Shown here in pieces: positions 18,406 to 27,911 of a stretch of 64,000 bases of DNA; the stretch's first letter is position 1; each line of letters begins with the position of its first letter. The notes beneath the pieces are model-generated. The model saw only the letters and a program-made list of their open reading frames with translations. It was not told the origin of the DNA and did not search any database. The position numbers and the translations under genes were made by a program. Location: positions 155,660 through 219,659 of the forward strand of contig NZ_VTFV01000007.1 in assembly GCF_009192745.1 (NCBI RefSeq), given 5' to 3'. The DNA comes from Arthrobacter citreus (lineage in GTDB: Bacteria; Actinomycetota; Actinomycetes; Actinomycetales; Micrococcaceae).

Positions 18406-18903
18406 TCAGCGCTCAAAGTCCTCGGGTTCGACGTCGGCGAGGAACTCGCGGAACTGCCGCAGCTCCTGCTCGGCGTTCTCTGCTTCATCCTCGTCGTCCT
18501 CTGCATCGGACTCGGTAATGCGCACGCCCGCCTCTTCAAGGACGGTTTCGGCACACATGATGGGGCACGGAACGCGCAGTGCGACGGCGATCGCGTCGGA
18601 GGCGCGGGACCCCACCCGGGTGCCGTCATCGAACACCAGCTCAGCGTGGAACACCGTGTCCTCCACGGAGACCAGGCGGACTTCGGTGACACGGCGGCCC
18701 AGCGCCTTGATCACGGCAGCCAGCAGGTCATGGGTCATGGGACGCGGAGGAACAATCCCCTGCTGCACGAAGGCGATGGCGCTGGCCTCGGGGGCACCGA
18801 TCCAAATGGGCAGGTGCCGCTCCCCCTCCGTTTCCTTGAGCAGGACCAGGGGCTGGTTGGACGGGAGTTCGATCCGAACGCCCACCACTTCGACTTCCTG
18901 CAT
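18406..18903 (-). CDS. Bifunctional nuclease-family protein (BFN domain, Rv1829-like)
   Basis: A 165-residue protein. Residues 1-130 are the BFN/DUF151 domain: VEVVGVRIELPSNQPLVLL, LPIWIGAPEASAIAF, RPMTHDLL, and GSRASDAIAVALR. The plant member has DNase and RNase activity; the bacterial role is unknown. The C-terminal 35 residues are a strongly acidic Glu/Asp tail. The gene lies 5 bp after ftsR on the same strand and keeps the mycobacterial order garA-Rv1828-Rv1829-Rv1830. Confidence 0.9.
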   Translation of the reverse strand: MQEVEVVGVRIELPSNQPLVLLKETEGERHLPIWIGAPEASAIAFVQQGIVPPRPMTHDLLAAVIKALGRRVTEVRLVSVEDTVFHAELVFDDGTRVGSRASDAIAVALRVPCPIMCAETVLEEAGVRITESDAEDDEDEAENAEQELRQFREFLADVEPEDFER

Positions 18904-18908
18904 CAGCT

Positions 18909-19664
18909 TCAGCTCTCCATCCGGGCTATTTGTCCGTGGACCAGGGCACTGTGCAGGCTCAGGCAGAGGTCGCTGATTTCCCGGGCCGTCTCGGCGGCCC
19001 GCGCCTGCGAGGCAACATCCCGCCGTGAGGCAACGGGTGCAATGGCCCGTTCCACCAATCCGACTTCGCGGTCCGCTGCCGCCCGGAACGGCCGCAGGTG
19101 CCGTGGTTCAATGCCGTGGGCTTCGAGCTGGCGGCACGCCTTGGCGACCTTCAGGGCGTGTTCATCATACTGCTGGGCTTCTCCGCTGATAAGACCGAAG
19201 CTGATGAGGCTGCGGACCAGTTCGGCGGAGGCGCCGGACTCCGCTACCAGTTCGTTGAAGGAGAGCAGCCGCGCCCGGGTGCGGGCTGCCAGCTCGCCGG
19301 CCAGCTGGTCCGAGACGGCACGCGGAGCCAGGGTGATGCCCCCGGGAAGGGATTCGGGGCGTTCGCCCCTGTCCACGGCGTCAAGGTAGTCCTTGATGAC
19401 CTTCAGCGGCAGGTACTGGTCCCGCTGCAAAGCGAGGACAAAGCGGAGCCGCTCTACGTCCTGGGAGCTGTACTTCCGGTAGCCGGCCGCTGTGCGCTGC
19501 GGTGCGACCAGCCCTTTTTCTTCCAGGAACCGGATTTTCGAGGCGCTGATGCCGGGGAACTCGGCGCTCAGGTCCGCGAGGACCTGGCCGATGTTGAGTA
19601 CACGCGGGCGCGCGCGCTCCGCGGCAGAGCCGATAGCCCGCCGCGCCGCCTCCGGTCCTGGCAT
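18909..19664 (-). CDS. ftsR: MerR-type regulator FtsR (Rv1828-like)
   Basis: A 251-residue regulator. The N-terminal MerR HTH spans about residues 22-95 (LNIGQVLADLSAEFPGIS, SKIRFLEEKGLV, GYRKYSSQDVERLRF). A long C-terminal helical domain contains a second HTH-like part (LVRSLISFGLISGE). It corresponds to M. tuberculosis Rv1828 and Corynebacterium glutamicum FtsR, which activates ftsZ. It is 12 bp downstream of garA on the same strand, so the two are probably co-transcribed, linking FHA signalling with division control. Confidence 0.87.
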   Translation of the reverse strand: MPGPEAARRAIGSAAERARPRVLNIGQVLADLSAEFPGISASKIRFLEEKGLVAPQRTAAGYRKYSSQDVERLRFVLALQRDQYLPLKVIKDYLDAVDRGERPESLPGGITLAPRAVSDQLAGELAARTRARLLSFNELVAESGASAELVRSLISFGLISGEAQQYDEHALKVAKACRQLEAHGIEPRHLRPFRAAADREVGLVERAIAPVASRRDVASQARAAETAREISDLCLSLHSALVHGQIARMES

Positions 19665-19676
19665 CCGCGTCCGCCT

Positions 19677-20147
19677 TTAGGCCGTGCCGGCAGCCGGGCG
19701 GGCAGCGTAGAAGGTGAGCCGGAACTTGCCAATCTGCACTTCATTTCCGGTGCGCAGCAGCAGGTTGTCAACGCGGTCGTTGTTGACGTACGTGCCGTTC
19801 AGGCTCATCGAGTCCACTACCCGGAAGCCCTCCGGGGTCCGGCGGAACTCAACATGCTTGCGGGAAACCGTCACGTCGTCCAGGAACACGTCCGCGTTGG
19901 GGTGGCGCCCTGCCGTCGTGACGTCCTGGTCCAGCAGGAACCGTGCACCGGCATTGGGTCCTGAGTGTGCAATGAGCAGTGCGGAGCCGGCCGGCAGCGC
20001 CGCTACCGCAGCGCGCTCGTCCGCGCTGAGCTTCGGTTCGATCGACGCGGCGTCGGAGATAGGCGGAAGGCTGATCGACGTCGTGTCCTCCGCACTGAAG
20101 CCACGCTGATCATCCGCTCGTGCGGCGTTGTATTCCTCGCCCGCCAT
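19677..20147 (-). CDS. garA: FHA-domain signalling protein GarA/OdhI
   Basis: A 156-residue protein. The N-terminal tail has two adjacent threonines at 22 and 23 (AEDTTSISL), the same positions that PknB/PknG phosphorylate in mycobacterial GarA. The FHA domain (about 60-145) has AGRHPNADVFL, VSRKHVEF and SLNGTYVNN. Unphosphorylated GarA/OdhI inhibits 2-oxoglutarate dehydrogenase and tunes glutamate metabolism; phosphorylation closes the protein on itself. ATG 20147 has GGGGAGGA 6 nt upstream, so the longer open frame to 20213 is not used. The sequence after TTS differs from the SVFRAD seen in GarA/OdhI. Confidence 0.93.
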   Translation of the reverse strand: MAGEEYNAARADDQRGFSAEDTTSISLPPISDAASIEPKLSADERAAVAALPAGSALLIAHSGPNAGARFLLDQDVTTAGRHPNADVFLDDVTVSRKHVEFRRTPEGFRVVDSMSLNGTYVNNDRVDNLLLRTGNEVQIGKFRLTFYAARPAAGTA

Positions 20148-20405
20148 GGTGTTTCCTCCCCAAAAAGAACCGGCCAACCCGCCAATGCGGCGACTGGCCA
20201 TATTTACACTCACTTACCGTTCGTGCCTTACCGGCTGTCTTAGCCTACCTGTTATGGCGCATCTGCGGCACAGGGCATTCTCCCGAAGCGGTACTGAGCG
20301 TCTGCGGGGCCGATATTACTGCACTGACATGGGCAGACTTTCGATTCCCCGCAGCGGGCACTCCCTGCGAGGCTTGAACGTGGGAAGCCCAGTGCGTCCG
20401 GCCAT

Positions 20406-21968
<1,563 letters not shown>

Positions 21969-21973
21969 TCAGT

Positions 21974-23053
21974 TCAGGGCAGCAGCTGCAGGCGCAGGAT
22001 GCGGTCGTCATACGCTCCCGGGGTACCCCTCCCGTCCGTATTGCTTGTCAGGACCCAGAGGCTGCCGTCCGGGGCCGCGAACGCGTCCCGGAGCCGGCCC
22101 TGGCCTGCTGAGTGTTCGACGGCGCTGCCCGGCTCGTCCAGCGGAACCTCCCGCACGCGTTCCCCGCGCAGGTTGGCGATGAACAGGGAGTTGCCCAGCA
22201 CCGCAATACCGCTGGGGCTTGCCTCACCCGGTTCCCACTGCTGCACGGGATCGATGAAGCCCTCCCGGCCGGCGGTGCCTTCGGCGTCGGGCCACCCGTA
22301 GTTGCCGCCCGGTTCGATCACGTTGAGCTCGTCCCAGGTGTCCTGGCCGAATTCGGTGGCATACAGCGTTCCCGCTCCGTTCCACGCAATGCCCTGCGGG
22401 TTGCGGTGGCCGTAGCTGTACACCGCGGACCCGGGAAACGGATTGTCCGGGGGAACACCGCCGTCGGGCATCAGCCGCAGGATCTTGCCGGCGAGCGATC
22501 CGGTGTCCTGGGCGCTGTCCCGGTTACCGGCGTCGCCGGCTGTGGCGTACAGCATCCCGTCTGGTCCGAAAGCGAGGCGGCCGCCGTTGTGCACCGGGCC
22601 GGCCGGAATGCCGGAGAGCACCGGCTGCGCCTCACCCATGGCAAGGTCCCCGGGCAATCCGCGCAGTTCGCGGCGTTCGATCCGGTTCTCGTCCCCCGCG
22701 GTGGAGTAGCTGTAGAGATAGCCGTCCTGCACGGCTATCCCCAGCAGTCCGCCTTCGCCGCGTCCCTGCGCGTTGACCACGCCCACCACCCGCTGGTTCC
22801 CGGCACGGTCCAATTCCAGGATCCGGCCCGAGTCCCGCTCACTGACCAGCGGGGTGCTGCCCAGGAACGCGATGGACCAAGGGGCCTGGAGGCCGGTGCT
22901 GATGGTCTCCGGTTCGGAGAGCTGGGCTGTGGACACACCCGGGCCGGGCACCTGCGGTTCCTGGACGTTTCCGGTACTGCAGGCGGTGAGGGCCAGCGCC
23001 GCCGCGGCGGCCGAAAGAGCTCTGCTTCGGAACGTGTGCTGCGCTGTGCCCAT
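21974..23053 (-). CDS. Lipoprotein of the glucose/sorbosone dehydrogenase (PQQ beta-propeller) family
   Basis: A 359-residue exported lipoprotein. The signal peptide ends in the lipobox ALTAC with Cys25. The rest is a six-bladed propeller of the sGDH/sorbosone dehydrogenase type: VHNGGRLAFGPDGMLYATAGD contains the catalytic-His-like region, and SYGHRNPQGIAW and YGWPDAEG are hallmark motifs. These proteins oxidise aldose sugars outside the cell when loaded with PQQ. No pqq genes are in the window, so the cofactor would have to be scavenged or the protein may be an apo-like relative. The gene stands alone. Confidence 0.88.
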   Translation of the reverse strand: MGTAQHTFRSRALSAAAAALALTACSTGNVQEPQVPGPGVSTAQLSEPETISTGLQAPWSIAFLGSTPLVSERDSGRILELDRAGNQRVVGVVNAQGRGEGGLLGIAVQDGYLYSYSTAGDENRIERRELRGLPGDLAMGEAQPVLSGIPAGPVHNGGRLAFGPDGMLYATAGDAGNRDSAQDTGSLAGKILRLMPDGGVPPDNPFPGSAVYSYGHRNPQGIAWNGAGTLYATEFGQDTWDELNVIEPGGNYGWPDAEGTAGREGFIDPVQQWEPGEASPSGIAVLGNSLFIANLRGERVREVPLDEPGSAVEHSAGQGRLRDAFAAPDGSLWVLTSNTDGRGTPGAYDDRILRLQLLP

Positions 23054-23124
23054 GATTCTGCGCTCCTCGGATTGTGTGAGCCGAAACTACCAGCTCGTTC
23101 CGGGGGCCTCCACGCCTGTTTGGG

Positions 23125-24459
23125 TCAGGAATCCCAGATGGGTCCAAAGGCAGGAATGCCGCGGCGTTCGAATTCGCTGACCACCCGCCCCGTGACGGCT
23201 TTGTTTGAAACGATGATGACGGCGTCGGCCCCTGAGGCTACGAAGGTTTCGTAGGAGAGTTCAAAGACGTCCGGCTTGCCCTGTTCGCTGGTGTTCCAGA
23301 TGACTGCTTCCGGCTGTGCTGTCTCGACCTCGCTGACCAGGCTGTCACCGTACGTGGCACGCGGAGTCTTGGTGACCCAGACCAGCCGGGCGCCCTGGGT
23401 ATCGGTAAGCAGGTGGCCAAGGGCCGGACCAATGCCGCTTCCGGTGGCGATGTAAAGCACCCGGTTGAAGAGCCGTTTGGCGTTTGCGACGCCGACTGTC
23501 GGTATGCCGCGGACCCAGACGTGGGCCGGCGGATTCTCAATGAACTCGCTGGTCCAGCCGCCGGCCCGTGAAATGACCATCCGGTATCCGCCTTCCCCCG
23601 GCGCGGCAGGGATGCAGGCGAAGGGATGCCAGCCCAGCAGGGGATGGCGGCTGATCGCCCGGGTGGTGCCTACGGGCGGAACATACCCGTGGTTCAGCCG
23701 GACGATGATGGTGTGGTTCGACGGGCGTTCCGTGGTGATCGGGACCTTTCGCAGCAGCAGCCAGGGCCAGACCGCCAGTCCCGTGGAAACCACCAGCATC
23801 CAGAAAATCGGGGACACGAGCAGCGCCTCCCCAAAGCTGCGTTCGGGGGTCTGCAGCTGGGCCAGGATCAGCGTGTTTGCCCAGCCCAGGATCAAAACCG
23901 TCCAAGTACCGAACCGGTGGGACGCTTCAAAAACATCGTGGTGGCGGGTGCGGAACCCGGGCGCGGCGAGCGCACAGATGGTGAGGAGAACCAGGGCGAC
24001 CGTTATCGCGATGGCCAGGGAAGCGTCGTCGTACCCTGCTTCCCCGTCCGCCCAGGCGGGCGCCAGCTCGGCGGCGTAGACCACATACCAGAGCGTTCCC
24101 GCAATCGCACCGCCCACGTGCAGGCCACCCACGTGGTAGTACTGGGCCAGCCGCCAGCGCAGCCGGAGCGGCCAGGAGGTGGGCGCCCTAGTGGCCAGGA
24201 AGGACAGCAGGTTCACCATCCAGTGCTGGCGCGGCAGGATGGAGAACAGGATGTTGATCTGCGAGATAGCGGCGATGACCTGCAGGCTGGAGGCGTGTGG
24301 ATGCCACCACCCCTCCGCGAGTCCCCAGCCGAAGAGCGCCGCATTGGCAATGAGCACGCCGGCGAAAAGCGCCACGTAGGTTCGGACGCGCGCACGGCGC
24401 CGGGGAGCGGGTTCCACGGCATCCGTGCCGCCCGCGGAAATCAGGTTTGTATTCGTCAC
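23125..24459 (-). CDS. Membrane flavoreductase-like protein (TmpA-like) with FNR-type nucleotide-binding domain
   Basis: A 444-residue protein. The N-terminal half has about seven hydrophobic helices (for example TYVALFAGVLIANAALF, ALAIAITVALVLLTICAL, PIFWMLVVSTGLAVWPWLLL). The C-terminal half looks like a ferredoxin-NADP reductase module: VLYIATGSGIGPALGHLL (nucleotide loop) and ADAVIIVSNKAVTGRV. This architecture recalls fungal TmpA and the C-terminal part of some adenylate-forming reductases; that comparison is from memory. It probably moves electrons at the membrane. GTG 24459 overlaps a GGAGAG sequence, so the start is uncertain by a few codons. A defective-looking SDR lies 80 bp upstream on the same strand. 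Confidence 0.75.
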   Translation of the reverse strand: MTNTNLISAGGTDAVEPAPRRRARVRTYVALFAGVLIANAALFGWGLAEGWWHPHASSLQVIAAISQINILFSILPRQHWMVNLLSFLATRAPTSWPLRLRWRLAQYYHVGGLHVGGAIAGTLWYVVYAAELAPAWADGEAGYDDASLAIAITVALVLLTICALAAPGFRTRHHDVFEASHRFGTWTVLILGWANTLILAQLQTPERSFGEALLVSPIFWMLVVSTGLAVWPWLLLRKVPITTERPSNHTIIVRLNHGYVPPVGTTRAISRHPLLGWHPFACIPAAPGEGGYRMVISRAGGWTSEFIENPPAHVWVRGIPTVGVANAKRLFNRVLYIATGSGIGPALGHLLTDTQGARLVWVTKTPRATYGDSLVSEVETAQPEAVIWNTSEQGKPDVFELSYETFVASGADAVIIVSNKAVTGRVVSEFERRGIPAFGPIWDS

Positions 24460-24539
24460 CTCTCCACAATGCTGGATACCGTCCACATTGGAGAATTGTG
24501 ACGCCGGTCTCGGCACAGCCGGCAGTTCTGGTGGTGCCG

Positions 24540-25304
24540 TTAGTCCGGACTCATGCCACCGGTAAGGTTCAGCACCGTCCCGTTCATGCTGGCAGCCCCG
24601 CCGGTAGCCGCGAAGACAGCTGCCCGGGCAACTTCTCCGAGTGTGGGCAGGGTGCCGCTGGTAGTCAGGGATTCCAGGAAACGGGTGAACTCCCCCAGCT
24701 CCATCGGCAGGTCCGGGGTGATGCCGATTGTCTCCCGGATCCGGTGCGGGCGCAGGCATACCGTCCGGACGCCTGCTGCTCCGGTCTCCGCAGCGAAGGT
24801 GCGGGTCAGTGCTTCGACTGCGGCGCAGGCTGCGGCAAAACCGCCGACGCCGGCAAGGGCCAGCCGGGCCGGCGAGGCCGAGAGCATCAGGATGGTCCCG
24901 CTGCCCTGCGGCACCATATAGCCGGCGGCAGCCCGCGCGGTGAGGAACTGGGTGCGCAGCCACGCGGCGGCGGGGGCAACGACGTCGTCCGCGTCCATCT
25001 CCAGCAGTGGAACGCCCTGCACCCGGGGAACCTCCACCGCGTTGAACATAACGTCGATCCGTCCCGAGAGGTCTGCCACCGCGTTGGTGTGGGCGTCCAC
25101 TTCGGCCCGGCTGTACGCGTCCACCCGGCTGGAATGCGCTCCGCCGCCCAGTGCCCGGACCTTCTCCGCCGTGGCGTTTACGGAGGCCTCACCATGGCCG
25201 GCGAGGAACAGCCGCGCTCCGAGGCGGGCGAACTCCTCTGCCACGGCACCGCCGATCGCTCCCCCGGCCCCGTGGATAATGACGTTCAGCTGGTCTGCCG
25301 GCAT
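24540..25304 (-). CDS. Short-chain dehydrogenase/reductase-family protein lacking the catalytic Tyr/Lys
   Basis: A 254-residue Rossmann-fold protein of the classical SDR length. The nucleotide-binding loop is present as HGAGGAIGGAVAEEFARLG. The usual NNAG is FNAV, and the catalytic YxxxK is replaced by Phe156-AAA-Cys160 (GGFAAACAAVEAL), although the flanking AAVEALTR helix and the serine strand (ILMLSAS) are normal. It should therefore bind a nucleotide but not perform standard SDR chemistry; a regulatory or structural role is likely. It is probably co-transcribed with the downstream membrane reductase-like gene. Compare the intact SDR at 30.6-31.4 kb, which has YAASK. Confidence 0.82.
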   Translation of the reverse strand: MPADQLNVIIHGAGGAIGGAVAEEFARLGARLFLAGHGEASVNATAEKVRALGGGAHSSRVDAYSRAEVDAHTNAVADLSGRIDVMFNAVEVPRVQGVPLLEMDADDVVAPAAAWLRTQFLTARAAAGYMVPQGSGTILMLSASPARLALAGVGGFAAACAAVEALTRTFAAETGAAGVRTVCLRPHRIRETIGITPDLPMELGEFTRFLESLTTSGTLPTLGEVARAAVFAATGGAASMNGTVLNLTGGMSPD

Positions 25305-25507
25305 TCCGGACTCCTGTCCGTGCAGGGCGAATCGCCGGAGTTCTCCGGCCGGTTACTGAACGCTAGCAGCGCCGGTTCCTCCCGTCAGCAGGAGCCGCAC
25401 GGGTTCGACGGCACGCAGCCAAACACGGGCACTTTGGCTGGCACCTGTTGGCGGGCCGGCGGCTGCGGGACAGTGGAAGGAGACCAACAGGAAGCAGGTG
25501 GAATGCC

Positions 25508-26029
25508 GTGGAGGTTCTGTTTCTGCACGGAGCGGGCGGATGGACCGATGATCAGCCGATCGCCGGGGAACTGCGTTCCCGGCTGAGGGTACCGGTGGCG
25601 ATGCCCCGCTTTTCGAACGATGAGATGACTGCGGCGGCCTGGCTTGGCGGCATTGATACTGCCCTGGAGCCGCTGGGGACGGAGACTGTCATCGTGGGGC
25701 ACTCCTTCGGAGCTTCCATGGCCCTGCTGCGCCTCGCAGCCTCTCCCCCGGAACCGCTGCCCCGGGGGATGGTGCTGCTGGCCACGCCGTTCTGGGGCTC
25801 GGAGGGCTGGCAGGGCGAGTATGCCCTGCCGCCGGGCTTCGCCCTCCCTCCGGACCTGCCGGTTTTCCTGCACCACTGCCGCGACGACGGCACGGTGCCC
25901 TTTGAACACCTTGACCGCTTCGAGGCGCTGCTTCCCGGCGCGGTGATCCGCCGCCATGACACCGGCGGACACCAGTTCGCGGACCGAATGGACGCAGTGG
26001 CCGGGGATGTGGCCGCCCTGGGCTCCTAG
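25508..26029 (+). CDS. Small alpha/beta-hydrolase (RBBP9/YdeN-type serine hydrolase)
   Basis: A 173-residue serine hydrolase. It starts straight into the fold (VEVLFLHGAGGWTDDQP), has the nucleophile elbow VGHSFGASMAL with Ser66, a candidate acid in HHCRDDGTVPF and His in DTGGHQF. Size and motifs fit the RBBP9/YdeN group, whose substrates are mostly unknown. GTG 25508 with AGGTGG upstream is preferred over the earlier in-frame ATG 25448. Its stop codon shares the tetranucleotide CTAG with the stop of the convergent membrane protein gene. Confidence 0.82.
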   Translation: MEVLFLHGAGGWTDDQPIAGELRSRLRVPVAMPRFSNDEMTAAAWLGGIDTALEPLGTETVIVGHSFGASMALLRLAASPPEPLPRGMVLLATPFWGSEGWQGEYALPPGFALPPDLPVFLHHCRDDGTVPFEHLDRFEALLPGAVIRRHDTGGHQFADRMDAVAGDVAALGS

Positions 26030-26586
26030 ACCCCAACGACGAACGTGAGGGCGCTCCAGATGAGAACCGTCGAGATTGTGGTCCAGATAATGATCGCCAC
26101 GCCCTGCCACAGGAGCACCCACCGGCGGGAGGTACCGCCAGCCACGAGGATCGACGCCGTGAACTGGGTGGGGATGGCCAGCGGGCCGAGGATGCTTGCC
26201 CCCGGAACACCGAAGCGGAGCAGCCAGCGCTTGAAGCGGAGGCGCCCCTTTGACTCCGGCTTGGCAGCACGGGCAGCGACCAGCATCGCGGTGCCGCCCG
26301 CTGCGGCCGCTGCGGCCTCCGCCCGGGCATCCACCCGGGTGGTGACGGCGGTCCGGGCACGGGAGGTAATGAGAACTACCAGTGCCACGCTGGCGAAGTT
26401 GCCGAGGGCGGCCGCAACAGCCGCAAGGACAGGGTTTAATCCGCCGACGACGCCGATCAGTGCACCGGCTTCGCCTTCCAGAAAAGGAACAGCGGCGGCG
26501 AGCATCAGGATGAACGGCTGGAGGAACTCAGGCACCTGGCCTAGAAGTTCCTGAAAGTTGTGGACGAGTTCCTGGGTGGGGTTCAT
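26026..26586 (-). CDS. Integral membrane protein (small multidrug export-like)
   Basis: A 186-residue membrane protein with about four hydrophobic segments (FLQPFILMLAAAVPFLEGEA, NPVLAAVAAALGNFASVALV, LGPLAIPTQFTASILVAGG, VAIIIWTTISTVLIWSAL). The PFLEGEAGALIGV segment resembles small-multidrug-export/DedA-like putative transporters, but the match is weak. ATG 26586 has AGGA upstream. Expression should come from the MerR-type promoter at 26639-26674, giving a leader of about 45 nt. It belongs to the cassette around the bile-salt-hydrolase-like gene. Confidence 0.75.
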   Translation of the reverse strand: MNPTQELVHNFQELLGQVPEFLQPFILMLAAAVPFLEGEAGALIGVVGGLNPVLAAVAAALGNFASVALVVLITSRARTAVTTRVDARAEAAAAAAGGTAMLVAARAAKPESKGRLRFKRWLLRFGVPGASILGPLAIPTQFTASILVAGGTSRRWVLLWQGVAIIIWTTISTVLIWSALTFVVGV

Positions 26587-26638
26587 CGAACTGATTCCTA
26601 GTCTCCTCAACGAGGGCCTGTCCCTCGGTAGTGGAAGC

Positions 26639-26674
26639 AGTAGAAACTGTGTTCCCGGAACAGGGTCAACCCCC
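26639..26674 (-). promoter_or_regulatory. MerR-type promoter/operator, copy A (drives 26026-26586)
   Basis: On the minus strand, TTGACC (26669-26664) is followed by a 19-bp spacer and TCTACT (26644-26639). The spacer contains the palindrome TGTTCC-G-GGAACA. A 19-bp spacer with a central palindrome is the hallmark of promoters activated by MerR-family proteins. A 29-bp stretch (26646-26674) is identical, in inverted orientation, to copy B at 27823-27851. Confidence 0.65.
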
Positions 26675-26837
26675 CCCTGAAATCGGCCTGCGGCCGGCCG
26701 TCCGCCCACAGCGGCGCCAGCTGATCCCTGGATGCGGCTTACCGTTTGGCCGTGGGCCCTGCCGCGGACCGGCATACCAGGCCTAACCTGAAGACCGCGG
26801 GGCAGCTCAGGACTGACCAGGAACAGGGAGCTTCAGC

Positions 26838-27785
26838 ATGTGCACAGGCATCAGGTACACGGACGGCAGCGGCAACGTATATCTCGCGCGAAACCTGGAT
26901 TGGACATTTGGCTACGGCGAACGGGTGGTGGTCACCCCCACCGGGTACACGCCAAAGTCACCGTTTGGCGCAGTGCAGGAAATCAAGCACGCCGTTATCG
27001 GCATGGGGATTGTGGAGGAGGACACCCCGCTCTACTTCGACTGCGGCAACGACGCCGGCCTGGCAGTTGCCGGACTGAACTTCCCCGGATACGCGAACTA
27101 TGCTCCGGACCAGGTGACCGGTGCGGTCAATGTGGCCGCGTTTGAGTTCCCGCTCTGGGTGGCGGCCCAGTTCGCCACTGTGGACGAGGTCGAGGCAGCA
27201 CTGGGCAACGTCGCCATCGTGGACCGGCCCATCAATGACAAGTACCCAAGTTCGCTGCTGCACTGGATCATCGGAGACGCCAGCCGGTCCATCGTCGTCG
27301 AGTACACAAGTGACGGTATGCAGGTCTTCCACGACGACGTAGATGTCCTGGCCAACCAGCCCGGATTCACCTGGCACCATGAGAACCTGCGCAACTACCT
27401 CAACCTGTCTTCCGACTTCCCTCAGGAAGTAGTGCTGAACCAGGCACATCTGACGCCGTTCGGCTCAGGCTCACTGATGCGAGGGATTCCCGGGGACTAC
27501 TACTCGCCGTCGCGTTTTGTGCGGGCAGCCTACGTGCATGCCCACTATCCGCAGAAGACGAACGAAGCGGACAACGTCAGCCGCGCATTCCACACGCTGC
27601 AGCAGGTGGCCATGGTGGAGGGCAGCGCGGCCATGGGCGACGGAGACTTTGAAAAGACCATCTACACCGGGCTGTTCTCTTCCAAGACCATGACCTACTA
27701 CTGGAACACCTACGAGGATCCGGCAGTCCAGAGTGCGGCGCTCGCCGACCACAAACCCTCGGGACAGGACCTGGTAGTCGTCTAG
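26838..27785 (+). CDS. Choloylglycine hydrolase-family enzyme, bile-salt-hydrolase type
   Basis: A 315-residue Ntn hydrolase. The catalytic Cys2 is exposed after Met removal (MCTGIRYTD). The other conserved residues are Arg18 and Asp21 (ARNLDW), Asn81 (AGLNFPGYANY), Asn173 (LANQPGFTW) and Arg226 (SPSRFVRAAY). Asn at the position of residue 82 is typical of conjugated bile salt hydrolases, whereas penicillin V acylases have Tyr. The enzyme cleaves amides such as taurine/glycine bile conjugates, penicillin V or N-acyl homoserine lactones; the true substrate is unknown. The gene lies between inverted copies of a MerR-type promoter, but neither copy points into it. Confidence 0.9.
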   Translation: MCTGIRYTDGSGNVYLARNLDWTFGYGERVVVTPTGYTPKSPFGAVQEIKHAVIGMGIVEEDTPLYFDCGNDAGLAVAGLNFPGYANYAPDQVTGAVNVAAFEFPLWVAAQFATVDEVEAALGNVAIVDRPINDKYPSSLLHWIIGDASRSIVVEYTSDGMQVFHDDVDVLANQPGFTWHHENLRNYLNLSSDFPQEVVLNQAHLTPFGSGSLMRGIPGDYYSPSRFVRAAYVHAHYPQKTNEADNVSRAFHTLQQVAMVEGSAAMGDGDFEKTIYTGLFSSKTMTYYWNTYEDPAVQSAALADHKPSGQDLVVV

Positions 27786-27822
27786 CATCCGGCGCGAACG
27801 CAGCCGCAGCGCAGGCCGAACA

Positions 27823-27858
27823 GGGGGTTGACCCTGTTCCGGGAACACAGTGTTCCAT
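27823..27858 (+). promoter_or_regulatory. MerR-type promoter/operator, copy B (drives 27912-28541)
   Basis: On the plus strand, TTGACC (27828-27833) is followed by a 19-bp spacer holding TGTTCC-G-GGAACA and then TTCCAT (27853-27858). The 29 bp at 27823-27851 are identical to copy A in the opposite orientation. It would give a leader of about 45 nt before ATG 27912, the same layout as copy A. Confidence 0.65.
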
Positions 27859-27911
27859 GATTCGAACCAGGGCCGCCCATCCGGGGCGGACACGGTTTGA
27901 AAGGGCCGGAC

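Noticed and set aside
23125..24963. A longer 612-codon version of the membrane reductase gene
   Set aside because: The extra 168 codons lie within the SDR gene in another frame and have no membrane or domain features; GTG 24459 starts just before the first helix.
26646..27851. The 29-bp inverted repeats as ends of a transposable element carrying the amidase gene
   Set aside because: No transposase, no target duplication, and the repeats contain promoter boxes with a 19-bp spacer directed at neighbouring genes; a duplicated promoter explains them better.
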